The position numbers were made by a program, and so were the translations under genes. Under the pieces are notes generated by a model. That model saw only the letters and a program-made list of their open reading frames with translations, was not told the DNA's origin and ran no database searches. DNA of 64,000 nucleotides. Origin: Symsagittifera roscoffensis (taxonomy: Eukaryota > Xenacoelomorpha > Acoela > Convolutidae). Each line of letters starts with the position of its first letter. Position 1 is the stretch's first letter. Shown here in pieces: positions 9,935-20,260 of this stretch. Location: assembly GCF_963678635.1 (NCBI RefSeq), contig NC_087069.1, positions 20,622,660 to 20,686,659 on the forward strand, written 5' to 3'.

Positions 9935-10474
9935 ATCCTAGATTTTCTAGGATGGCCCTACTACATCTTAGAAAAATTGACTATTTTATACGCAATGTTT
10001 AACTTTATTGGATTTCTTTTCTCACTCTTAAAAGGAATCTACAATACATGTGCTATACACACACAAGTAAACAGACAAGCAAGCGTAGCACGCATACTCT
10101 TTGCAGGATTTTTTGGAATTTTTTCCACATCTATAAACAAAATTCTTTTAGACGCACAAATAAAAGAATATAACACAAAAATAACAACACGACAAAATAC
10201 ATACGACGAAGAACATAACAATGTCGACACACAGCCAACGGCACCACAACTACCACCCCTACCAAATAATCATCCACTATCCCTAGTCCCACGAAATTTT
10301 CGAAATTTAGCAATCACACATAATCCAAATTTTCGACTCAATACATCACAAAGTCCCGTCCAACATATAATGACACACCAGTCACAAGATGATAATACTT
10401 ATGAACAAATTATTGAACAACCCCATACCACCGCTTTTCAGTCTCAAAATAATAATTTTTTTAGCCCACGATGA
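9935..10474 (+). CDS. In-frame continuation of the envelope frame after one TAG: membrane anchor and tail
   Basis: This frame is the same as that of the envelope ORF and follows its TAG (9,932-9,934) directly; it stays open to the TGA at 10,472-10,474. The first in-frame ATG is at 9,995, and a TTG lies at 9,977. Hydrophobic segments (FNFIGFLFSLL; ILFAGFFGIFSTSI) come first, then a polar, Pro/Gln/Asn-rich tail of about 100 residues. Its content is what one expects of the transmembrane segment and cytoplasmic tail missing from the upstream ORF. It is therefore either reached by stop-codon readthrough, cut off by a recent nonsense mutation, or expressed alone as a separate membrane protein. The end overlaps the next ATG as ATGA. 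Confidence 0.65.
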   Translation: MLDFLGWPYYILEKLTILYAMFNFIGFLFSLLKGIYNTCAIHTQVNRQASVARILFAGFFGIFSTSINKILLDAQIKEYNTKITTRQNTYDEEHNNVDTQPTAPQLPPLPNNHPLSLVPRNFRNLAITHNPNFRLNTSQSPVQHIMTHQSQDDNTYEQIIEQPHTTAFQSQNNNFFSPR

Positions 10475-12270
10475 GCCGCCAACTTGGATCACTACACCGA
10501 TCAAATTCCCATCCAAACAATCTTACCTCTTCAATCCCAATCATACCACTTTTTGCTTTTCCGCCACCCGATTTTCCATCTAGCAATGTAACATCAGGCA
10601 TGAATTCCGACACTAACTCACATATTTCAGTTTTATACTCCATCTCGCAGCTAAATAACCCGAATATTGAAACCCCCGATGAATTTGCCGACTCAGAACC
10701 ATCCCCATCCAATAATTTCCATAACCCTTCTAATTTTTCTCAACCTCCTTTTCAACCCATATTGTCAAATAACCCTGACCCAATCACTCCGACACCCTCT
10801 TATGCTTCCCAAGTTACCCCAACCTACCCCTCATACCAATCTGACCAATCATCTCATTCTCCAGACACCCCCCGAATCTCCCCAGAGCTAGATAATTTTA
10901 TTACCCTCCAACAGCAACCCTACCACCTTAACACCCCGACCATAAACCAAATCTCCTCCACTCCAAATTCATCAAATCCCCCTACACCCTCTTCAAATTA
11001 TACTGAATCATTAACACCATCATCCACATCCACTATATCTTCCCTAAACACTAATAGAGCTTACCGCACTTTTAAAAGAAAATTCCCCAACCATCCTTTC
11101 CCAGCAAAACCAGGAACAGCCCGTGAATACATCAACCACCCCCAGCATACTAACACTAAAGAATTTTTAGCTATCACCTTACCCTCGTTTCCACAATACA
11201 CTTTAAACACCCCTCACGACGCTAACGAAACACGCAACTTTGTAGATGAATACGTTTTAATGCCCACTCTCTCTTGGACCTCATACTATCATTTCACTAA
11301 CCCTCTTTGCTTACCTTTATCCAGTACTTCCATCGATATAGAACGAAACAAGGACATGCTATATCAACTCACTACACCACTAACCGCTAGACAGTTTACT
11401 TACGTTGGATATAAAAAATCACTAAAAATACACACTGCACCTAGAGCTAATGAATATACACTAGAATACTACGATCACAACATCATTAGAGCTAACCAAG
11501 ATCAATTCTTAGACGACGATCGCTTCGCTAATCCACAAATCACCGAGAAATTTTTCATCAAGACACCATATATATTTACACTAAACATCTTCGACCGCAA
11601 GTTTGATCACATTATTTCAGAAGCACTAACAGACACACAAGCATACGAAAGTTTTAAAGAACGCTTCCAAATATTTTCACTAACCTTTCATTTTCTTGCA
11701 CCACACGAAAGAGATTTACACTGCTCACACGATATTATGTTGCGCACTAAACAAACCCACACATATAGTTATTATCGCTTCATCCAAAATCACTTTGATC
11801 TACACACACCTTCTAGACAACCACACCATCGTTTTCAATTCATTAATTCCAAATACACTTCACCATTTTTCCTAAATTTCACATATTGTATTAAAGACAC
11901 TAACCTCCATGGTATTCTTCGTAATTATGACCCCATAACCCAAATGTACATTTTCTGCCCCATCACCAAGACCTTCAACGCCGAAGAATCCCGACCCTTC
12001 CTTATCCCGCACGAGTTCCTACAACCTATAGAAATCCCAATTTTAGAATTCATCCACAACACTAAATTTAACCACAAATTATATAACTTAATCCAAAACA
12101 CACCTTATGAGTTTGCAGTGGGCACTGAAGAACTAACCACTATTAAGGCACTTCAATTGCTTTGGCCGCTGCTTCAAACTAAAAATATCATCCGCATCTT
12201 AGCTAAACTACTAACAACTTCAGAACTAATTCACGATATCTTCCCCCACGGTTTTTTCCCCGACGACTAA
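10471..12270 (+). CDS. Orphan accessory protein, 599 aa (unrecognised)
   Basis: ATG at 10,471 overlaps the preceding TGA as ATGA; stop TAA at 12,268-12,270. Residues 1 to about 200 are Pro/Ser/Thr/Asn-rich and probably disordered. From about residue 205 the sequence looks globular, with mixed aromatic and charged residues (TLSWTSYYHF, RQFTYVGYKKSLKI, LLWPLLQTKNIIRILAKLL). There is no signal peptide or clear membrane span. Composition resembles that of the Met-free frame upstream: a Pro/Ser/Thr-rich N-terminal part followed by a compact C-terminal part. I recognise no family. The position at the 3' end of a retrovirus-like genome is that of regulatory or accessory genes in complex retroviruses, but function is unknown. 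Confidence 0.75.
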   Translation: MSRQLGSLHRSNSHPNNLTSSIPIIPLFAFPPPDFPSSNVTSGMNSDTNSHISVLYSISQLNNPNIETPDEFADSEPSPSNNFHNPSNFSQPPFQPILSNNPDPITPTPSYASQVTPTYPSYQSDQSSHSPDTPRISPELDNFITLQQQPYHLNTPTINQISSTPNSSNPPTPSSNYTESLTPSSTSTISSLNTNRAYRTFKRKFPNHPFPAKPGTAREYINHPQHTNTKEFLAITLPSFPQYTLNTPHDANETRNFVDEYVLMPTLSWTSYYHFTNPLCLPLSSTSIDIERNKDMLYQLTTPLTARQFTYVGYKKSLKIHTAPRANEYTLEYYDHNIIRANQDQFLDDDRFANPQITEKFFIKTPYIFTLNIFDRKFDHIISEALTDTQAYESFKERFQIFSLTFHFLAPHERDLHCSHDIMLRTKQTHTYSYYRFIQNHFDLHTPSRQPHHRFQFINSKYTSPFFLNFTYCIKDTNLHGILRNYDPITQMYIFCPITKTFNAEESRPFLIPHEFLQPIEIPILEFIHNTKFNHKLYNLIQNTPYEFAVGTEELTTIKALQLLWPLLQTKNIIRILAKLLTTSELIHDIFPHGFFPDD

Positions 12271-12273
12271 CAG

Positions 12274-12653
12274 GTAAGTATGAATTAAATGAATATAACT
12301 AACTAATTGAAATATTAAAAAACTCACCATTCTTTATTCATGTTTTCATTAGATTTTTAGCTTTCATCCCACAATCACCTACAAAAACCACAAAAGAAAC
12401 AATAAAAATCACAATCTTCATCAAACAATTTTAAAATTCTATTAATCTCCTACACTTATAAATTTCTAAATTTAATATCAATGCAATAAATTCATCTATA
12501 ATCTTTTCCCCCAAAGCAGTAAATCTACATATGATGAAAATTTGTATCTTAAAATTCCCCCATAACTAGCAGTAAATTTCTAAATTCTATGTAGTAAATT
12601 AATAAAATGCAATTGCAGTACTAACCTTTTGATATTTTCTTTCATTCGCACAG
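12274..12653 (+). other. Probable intron in the 3' noncoding region of the element
   Basis: The bases CAG|GTAAGTAT directly after the last stop codon match the splice-donor consensus. A pyrimidine-rich tract ending TTCATTCGCACAG at 12,653 is a good acceptor, and a second AG follows about 20 bases later. Splicing would remove 380 bases of 3' untranslated sequence. RNA evidence is not available. Confidence 0.55.
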
Positions 12654-13848
12654 AAATTCTATCCACACTCGCACAGCTCGCCCACGAAGAATTGTTTAAA
12701 ATAATGAATTTCAGTTTCAAGTTTTCACACTCAACAACTCTAACATACAATAACATGTTTCAAACTTTCCTTTAACCCGGTTGGAAAGGAATCATATACT
12801 AAACAAAACTAACCAACGCAGCTTACTAAATACCACAAATCATAGAATAACAGCATGACTTAGAAAAGGAAACCAACGGTACCCAAACCGGATTAACCCA
12901 GTTTAAAACTGGATAATTTATTCTTTTGAAGACTATTACAAAGTCTTAGAAAGAAATAATAAAACACAAAAAAGTCGAAAGACAAACCCATACCACAAAC
13001 AATTTGCTTTTTGGAAAAAGTACATAACCAACAAGACATAAGTAAAACCACAACAAACCCAACATAAAACGTTGTCACATAACAGGACCCCTCACAAACA
13101 CCGCATGAAATCATACTCCCACTCCTGGCCTAACCCACCAGGAAAGGACGTCCTGAGCATGCTCTATAGCCGGCCTAACCCACCGCGCTACATCCACGCT
13201 TTGTGACCACACCTTTATTTTTAATAAGAGCTACTCAAGGGTGAGTAACTCTTCAAAATAACCGAACTAAAACAAAAAGCTTTTGTGAAAACAACTAACT
13301 AAAATCATTATTAAAAAATATTAAACTAATAAAAGTTTTATAAAATGTAAAATCACATGATGCAATATATAGATCAGAATACAACATCAAGGACGAACAT
13401 CAAAAGACAAGACGACCTCACTACACTCGAGAGAGAATGACCAACTACAATCGATATGCCGCTCACAATCACAACTCAAAGGATTTAGAGTACGACTTGA
13501 CTTCGCAGAAAAGGACTTCATTGAACTAGACCAATGACCACCTCGATGTTCAAGTATACGTACAGATCCGAGTAACCAGGCATCCCCTCCACGCACAATC
13601 TCCACGCCATTCCCAAACTAGATCATACACAAAAGAAGTTCTCCACGCAGAACAGAAAAACCTGACATAGCCAACCATTCTGGAATCAGAATTGACTTTG
13701 TTGAAGAGACTCAGTCGTCGTCACAAGAAGAAGCGAAAGAAAATTATGATGTTCGCCAAATACCAACGTCCATCATCCACCCTTGAATTACAGAAGAACT
13801 GTTCTAAAAAACTCTGTAAAACCCGGATGGGTGGAACCTGATCTAAAC

Positions 13849-13857
13849 TATATTTTA
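13849..13857 (+). promoter_or_regulatory. TATA-like box in candidate LTR
   Basis: TATATTTTA lies about 100 bases upstream of a hairpin and about 190 bases upstream of an AATAAA, as expected for the U3/R arrangement of an LTR. In AT-rich DNA such a match is weak on its own. Confidence 0.25.
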
Positions 13858-13946
13858 TGATTGGATAAATTAAATGTTTTACCAATGTAAAGTATTTAAT
13901 ATTAACCAATCATGATCCATCTAACTAACAACCCACTTATTTGTAA

Positions 13947-13974
13947 GTGCTGAAGTTACTTGTAATTTCAGCAC
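13947..13974 (+). promoter_or_regulatory. Hairpin, 8-bp stem and 12-base loop, in candidate R region
   Basis: GTGCTGAA (13,947-13,954) and TTCAGCAC (13,967-13,974) are perfect inverted complements. Retroviral R regions often carry RNA hairpins near the poly(A) signal. The role here is inferred from position. Confidence 0.4.
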
Positions 13975-14035
13975 CAGAGAGATTTGAATTTAACTTAGAA
14001 ATTAGTTGGACTCTCCCGAGCACTTCAGCAGCCGC

Positions 14036-14041
14036 AATAAA
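14036..14041 (+). terminator. Candidate poly(A) signal of the retroelement
   Basis: AATAAA downstream of the TATA-like box and hairpin. It could end the element transcript. Support is positional only. Confidence 0.35.
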
Positions 14042-15282
14042 CCAGTATACCCTAGATCTATTGAGCCTAGCAGAGACTAGTTAAACAACCTGAGACTAGA
14101 TAGTATAAGAGTAAGATTAGGATCGGTATTAGACTAAGAAGTTGCACGAATCTATCCGGCCGAAAATAAGATAGCGTGACGAGCAGACGGTGTACCCTAT
14201 CCGAAATTACTCTATGAGTTATACACTTCGGTCATAACTCAATAGGCTATAAAAATTGCTTCGTAGTAAAATTTTTAAGAATAGTTACTGGATTTAGAAG
14301 TCTAAAAGACTGCTCGTAAAAAAACAAAACTCTCCATGTTCTGAATGATCTTCAATTTTCATAGTTGGTTTCGAATTAAAGTGTTTATGAAAATTTCAAA
14401 CAAAAAGTTTATCGTTTTCAGCTTATTGTAAATGCCACCAAAAAAGATTTACAAAACCTTTTTGCACTAATTAGCTCTTTCAAGTTGGCCAAATTGACAG
14501 ATTTTAGACCATCTATAATTTTACGTCATACATTCCGTCACATTCTTCAAAAAGCCGAGGCAAAAAACTAACTCTGCATTACTAAGAAAAAAAATCAGTT
14601 TTACTAATTCTTATTAAATTTGACACAAAATATAGCAAATCTAGTTGAGTGAAAACAATTCACCTAATTTTTTAGACTAACATTTAGCGTTTGTAGTGCA
14701 TTTTTGGTAGCAACAAGATAATATAGATTTTTTAAACTCAAGAAACCTCAGCCATAAAAAATGGACATTCTTAAGCAGAATTCTTGAACAAAGTTTGCGG
14801 GGTTTGAAAAAATCTGGAAATTTTGACTTCTGTTCAGATCGGCGTAAGGATTCGTTCCAGCGGGATGCTAAGGCCTCCAACGGGGGAAGTGTGCTGGGAT
14901 GTCTTCTGGATGGACCCCACGTGGTGTGCTAGGGATCAGGTCACGTGAGAAGAAAACTAAAGGAAAGGGATTTTTTGAAAGAATACAGGAAGCTGATTTA
15001 AACACTAAATTGATGGAGGTAATCACATGATATAATTGAGCGAAACTTCTGATTAATTTAGTTATCAACATTAATGATTTATCAGACGCCATTTATATTA
15101 GTAATAAGTAAAATTCCTACAAACTGTTTTTCTTACACTTCACAACTCTCAACAATAGACAGCTCGCATTAAAAGACATCTCGCCAAATACAAACTGCCG
15201 CAGTCGCGCCAACGTGTAGCGAGCTTGCCAACAGAGGATAGCTTATTTAAAAAAATCTAGAGCCGGTTATTGTCACAAAGCA

Positions 15283-15298
15283 GCAACGCGCGCGTTGC
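15283..15298. repeat. Perfect 16-bp CG-rich palindrome
   Basis: GCAACGCGCGCGTTGC reads the same on both strands, in surroundings that are mostly A and T. The preceding AGCCGGTTATTGTC motif recurs near 33,757, so the site may be part of an interspersed repeat. Confidence 0.5.
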
Positions 15299-16675
15299 GC
15301 GTTACCGGTGACCTTAAATCGAAGTTTGTAGGTTATAATTTAATTTTCAAGGTTTAATTTTCAAAAAAACAATGTTTGAACATCAGAAGAGGGGAAATAA
15401 ACGTTTCAAATGAACTAAATTGTCAATATCAAAATTGTCTGGAGAAACAAATAACCTGAGCACAAAAAAATATCACTTTCTTCGAAATTCATGGAAAACG
15501 ATGACCACATCAAACGGTATTTGTTACTCAGATTTTCGGTATGTCGTACTAGACGTTCAGCCATTTCATTTCTAGATTAGACAAACCGAAAGAAAAAGAA
15601 CCAAAAAAGGAAAAACAATGATTGAACAGAAGAAATTGGGAAACATGAAACTTTCATATGAATTCAATTGTCAATAATCGAATTGGCTATGTACTATTGA
15701 CAAAAATACTATGTTTTTGAGTGGATTATTGAGCTCAAAACTTTAAAAAAATTGATGATATGCGTTCCGTTAATAGCATTTATTAATATCATTCTTGTTT
15801 ATATCAAGTTTGAGTTGAGTTTTCTATGATAGAAAACGAAAATGGCAAAGTTGTAATCAAGCTCTGATCGAAACACAAAATTATGAGAGAATAAATAGCT
15901 TGTTACAGGGCAAAAGTCTTAGTTTTCCCACTGTCGTTTAATAACCCCCATGACGTAAAAAAATGCTTCTGTAAATATTGCCCTGTTAAAGTTTTTTAAG
16001 TTGAGCTCTAGTTATCAATATATTTCAGACTCAAAAAAATCCGTGAGAAATAGTTAAAATTTTTCTGGAGAAACAAATACCCTGAGCGCAAAAAAAATTG
16101 GCACCTTATTGGAAATAGGGGAAAAACGATCAACAACCACTGCAGTTTCATGGATAAAATCAATTGAATTTTCGTTTTATTGTCAAGGTGTACACAAATG
16201 AATAATTATCGATTATAAACAATCAAAAATGAGTTAAATTGCTATTATTCAATCAAGCCATAAACGTTTTTTCAAATAATGTAAAATTAATATTTTTTTT
16301 TACTTTTATAGATAAAGTCAAAAAAACTTCTAGAAAAAAGGATTTTTTCTTCTTAATTGAGATGCGAATTTTAACAAACATGAATTGCTTCCTACGTCTT
16401 AAGCTAAGGTTGGTGAATTGTTGTTCAGTTTCAACTTCAATCCGTGCAAGTTTGATTTTTTTAACGGTTTGTATGTTACTCAATTTCGCAATTTTGTTCC
16501 TTTTAACAGTTTTCTTAAATTATTTATGAAGTTATAGGGGGATCGTAAAATTGTAAGTGGACTGTTTAACAAAAGATCGCGTGCCGAAATTGCAATTTTG
16601 GGCCGAAGTTCTCCAAATATAGCATTTCTTCTGATCGTCTTTTAAAAAAAGGACCGAAAAAAACCTGAACCACCT

Positions 16676-16930
16676 GAATCAACCCCCTCACTTTATCCAG
16701 CCCCCCCCCCCCCCATTAAACTCGGGTGAGGGACCGGGGTTGGTTCTCGCAGGGGGTCTGATTTAGGTTGCGGGTGGGGGGCTTGTACTTCAGGTAGTTC
16801 ATGTGGTCAGGTAGGTGGGGGGGTTCCAGTGGATCAAGCGGGGGAGGGGATGCTTTTGGTGGTTCGGGTTGGTTCCGTGGGATACAAGGAGGCAAACATT
16901 GGATTGGGGTTTTGTAAAGGAAACGGGGCA
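16676..16930. other. G/C-rich island with a poly-C run
   Basis: A run of C about 15 long, then about 220 bases rich in G on the plus strand, in an otherwise AT-rich region. The minus strand can be read as a short Pro-rich peptide, but its composition alone explains the open frame. It is probably low-complexity or element-derived DNA. Confidence 0.45.
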
Positions 16931-18679
16931 AACGTCAGGGAAAAAAGGTAGATTTAACAGACTCGTTTTGCAAATTGAGAAGTTTTAGGTTTACAAATTG
17001 AGTAGGCCATAAACTCGCATTTCAAAATTTCCGCTTTACTCATGTGAAAAATGAAGAAGTTCTTGCTAAATTTTGCACGACGCAAAAAAAATTAAAAGAA
17101 AAAAATCAATTTTATTTGATTTTAAATGGATTCTATTTATTTTTAACGTTGATAAAATCAATGTATTGTATTTGATTATTTATTCCATTCTGTTATCAAA
17201 TTCTGTTATTCCATAGCAAAATGGGAATCGATTATTTTGATTAAATTTTGTCCACAAAAACCCAATATAATTGATTTCTTTTATATTAGATGCGGGAAAT
17301 CATAAAATGGTTACTCAGTTCTTCGGTATGTCGTACAGCTGTTTACATTTTAGATTAAACGAACCAAAAAATTGATGCTATTTTTTCTACTATGAAAAAA
17401 TTTAAAACAAATTCAGTGGCTTTTTTAGTCTTCGTCTACACTATTAAACCTACGATTGAAACTCAGACTTTGACTAATTAGATACAGTTACCTTTATAAT
17501 CTCAGTTTTAAAGTTTAGCATCATCTAAGTTCAGATTAAACGACCCAGCACGCAGAAGGAAAAAATCTAGTGAAAATAGCAGCCGAACCACCAAAAGAGT
17601 GGCAAATTTGAACCAGCTGTCTATTTGGTAATCATCGCAAAATTTGAATTAATTCTATCAAAAATTTTACTTGTACACTACGACATCTAATAAAAAGCAT
17701 AATGTGGGCTACCAATAGATGACGAGTAGAACACTCAAAACAGACATCAAGAACTGCTTATAGAATAACAAGACTGCTCGTATATCAGTACTGAGTGTTT
17801 GGACAGCTCTTTACAGGTCTTCCGGAGTTTTCGGTTAAAAAATTAACAACTAACAATAAAATTGAGCTGAAAATTTGAGTCTTGTAAGAAATTATTACGA
17901 CCATTTACCTTGCCTTAACTGAGTTTGGAGCGATTTTGTAAATTGCGATAAATCGGATTTATTTATGCGTGCTAAACTATCCTATTCAAACTCATTTCAA
18001 ACTAAATTGAATTTATTTCCCAATGTATCTTTTGTTCCAATTTTCCAAAATCTATATGACCGGTTTGACCAAAAGTCGTAATCGTAAATTTTTCATATGA
18101 AAACTTTACAAACTCTTACTAAATAGGCTCTATGAATGTTACAAAATTGAGACATTTTCTCATAAGATAATAGTAAGATGGGAAGTTTCCCTACAAAAAA
18201 GCTTGCATAGTTAGAAAAAAGAAACAATTTACTCAATAAAAATATAGGTTAAAAATGAAGTGTACGACAATTTGCTGAAACAAAAAATTATCAATTGACC
18301 TCTTTCAGTAAAAAGAGTTAAAACAATGTTGCTAATTGTCTCATGTATTTAAAATTATTCCACCCAATCTTTCTATGGGCTGTCACTTTTTTATCTTTAA
18401 AGTACCTTATAAAAGAAACATTATAAATCTGAGTTCAATTGTATCGTATGATAGAGCGTTTGCGAGTTTATTAACTTCTAGTATATTGTTCAAATTAGAA
18501 GTGCTCTTATAAATATATATATTTTAAAATTATATTTATAAAGCTGTTTGAAGAATTTTTTTTCAATAATGCTTAATTATTTGATCATTCGGAAAATTTA
18601 GAATCGTCTAGATAGGTAATGAGATTTTTAATTTTCTAACAAAAGGCGGCAATTTTTTAATGAAAGTGGCTTATACAAA

Positions 18680-19690
18680 ACCCATCATTAGCAGCAATCT
18701 GCTGTTCAATGCTAACTGTTTTTTTATGGTTTTTTATTTTTATATTATCACTTGCCATTTTTCTTAGTAAACTTCTAATTTCAGGTAAAAAATTTGATGT
18801 TTGGTCGATTACAACTTCAAGATATTTGACAATTGGTTTTTTTTTCAGTTAACTCAACTTCATACAAATGAAGTTTTCTTTTATCTTTTTGAAATTTACA
18901 TGTTTTACTGAAATGATGAATTCCATTTTTTGACTTTTTTATGAATGGGTTTTGAAACATCTTGATAGCAATACGAAAATTTTTTCAAGTTGATTGATAG
19001 CTATTTCTGGGTTGTCGTTATTAAGCACTGTATCATCAAATTGTTCAATGATGCTGCAACATTTTTTTCATTGTTGGTTCAGTTCCTTTGATTACAGTTT
19101 AAAAACGATTGGTACAAGGACTGTACCTTGCAAAACGCCCTGAAATAAGGTAATCCAACCTGATATGATATGACTCAACAATTGTTACCGTGAATTGTTG
19201 ACAAAATTTCCAAATGAATCAATCGAGAATTTTGAGAAATCTATGTTTTCAGGTGTAATAAACCTTAGAAAGATGCGGTTTAAGATGTCAAATACTTTTG
19301 AAAGATCCAGAAGGTAGGCAGCAACAATTTTGATTTTTGAAAAGATTTAGTGCAGTTTAATAGTACATCTATGGTTTATTATGATGCTGGTAAACTAAAA
19401 TCTCTGTACTAATACGACGATCCCTGAAAAGGTACTCGTTTGTTTGCTTAAACAGTAGTTTTTCTTTTAATTTTTTTTTTGATATTTCCCCCGTGATTTC
19501 CCCTCTATTGTTGTGTGTTTCTTCCGTGTCATCTTTTTCGTACACGCGTGTAACCAAAGTTTTTCTAAGGTTGACAGGAAATTTCCTGAAAATAGTATAC
19601 TCAATGAAGAGAAACGTCATTTGTTTATATATGTTATTTGAACCATCTTTAAGTGCTCAAGCTAGTATATCACATGGACCTGAGATTTTT
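18680..19690 (-). pseudogene. Decayed non-LTR retrotransposon (LINE) reverse transcriptase
   Basis: Reading the minus strand across stops and frameshifts gives ordered RT motifs of jockey/CR1-like LINEs: FRDRRISTEILVYQ (compare the FRKGRSTE region) near 19,415, LLDLSKVFDILN near 19,310 (RT motif A, with the first catalytic Asp), QGVLQGTVLVPIVF near 19,120 (the GxPQGxxLGP motif), QFDDTVL near 19,030 (the catalytic Asp pair), and VKYLEVVIDQ near 18,820 (the YLG motif). The order and spacing are right for one RT domain. Multiple stops make it an old, dead copy. Endonuclease and ORF1 parts were not recognised. Confidence 0.75.
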
Positions 19691-19789
19691 TTTCTATGAG
19701 GTTTCTCATTTCTTTCTGGCATGCGTGCTAATGATAAGAAAAATATGGAATCAAAAATTTATTTAGGACTGCCCTGTTTTTGGGATGTT

Positions 19790-20260
19790 GTGGCTGTTTT
19801 CAAACAACATCGACATGACGAAGCGCTATCAGGTTTCAAAGGTTGATGAGCGAGGCAAAGGCAAGAAAAAAACCCTTAGAAACTGAGAGTGATGAAGAAA
19901 AAGACAGTCAAGAAAGACAAAAGAGGCTGATTTTGAAAGATTTCTATAGAGTTCGCGATCGCAAACCAATCGGTCTGGAGAAGTGCGTTATACAGCATTC
20001 GGCAAAACTGGCCACATAAGTGATATAACAGAAAATCATGTTAGTAACAGACAACGAACCGGTCAAAATCATTTTGAAAACGTTTGAGTTAAATACAGTG
20101 GCTGAAAAAAGCACCTAGTCGCATGAGCGTCAAGTTGAAGGCAATTTCTGAAAACGTTCCAGGATTCAACCTATTTTATTCAAATGCAGATCCTCAAGTA
20201 ACAGGAAACCTGAGCAAACCATCGGAGTTTATTTTGATCCACCTGCGTATTAACATAGTA
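19790..20260 (+). pseudogene. Coding-like remnant, unrecognised
   Basis: The composition is less AT-rich than its surroundings and gives peptide-like runs such as RDRKPIGLEKCVIQH and LVTDNEPVKIILKTFELN in shifting frames broken by stops. It reads like an old gene or element copy. I cannot name the family. Confidence 0.3.

Larger units (their letters stand above)
1..14340 (+). mobile_element. Large Ty3/gypsy-type, envelope-bearing retroelement with accessory ORFs (5' part outside window)
   Basis: The stretch holds a continuous gag-pol frame, then six closely packed or overlapping frames on the same strand, then a noncoding tail with LTR-like signals. The plus strand is rich in A and C and poor in G throughout, unlike the flanking host DNA; this changes near 14,300. 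Protease, RT, RNase H and integrase motifs are intact and no frameshift is seen, so the copy looks young or still constrained. Domain order PR-RT-RH-IN with a GPY motif is that of Ty3/gypsy (Metaviridae). The 5' LTR, primer-binding site and most of gag lie upstream of base 1. The right boundary is estimated from the composition change only, because the second LTR is not available for comparison. Confidence 0.85.
12654..14340 (+). other. 3' noncoding region and candidate 3' LTR of the retroelement
   Basis: No supported gene on either strand; the short ORFs seen here have no recognisable content. The composition still resembles the element up to about 14,300. TATA-like, hairpin and AATAAA elements in the expected order lie between 13,849 and 14,041, suggesting that part of this stretch is an LTR. 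A second TATA-like box (TATAAAAA) lies near 14,250. LTR ends cannot be placed because the 5' LTR is outside the window. Confidence 0.45.
14341..18660. other. AT-rich intergenic sequence without a supported gene
   Basis: I see no convincing coding region. Short passages recur within it: CTGGAGAAACAAATA near 15,440 and 16,060, and CGGTATGTCGTAC near 15,538 and 17,323. These point to old interspersed repeats. It also holds a 16-bp palindrome and a G/C-rich island, listed separately. Confidence 0.6.

Noticed and set aside
12893-13909. Minus-strand ORFs in the 3' noncoding part of the element
   Set aside because: Short, without domain or motif, and opposite to the direction of all element genes.
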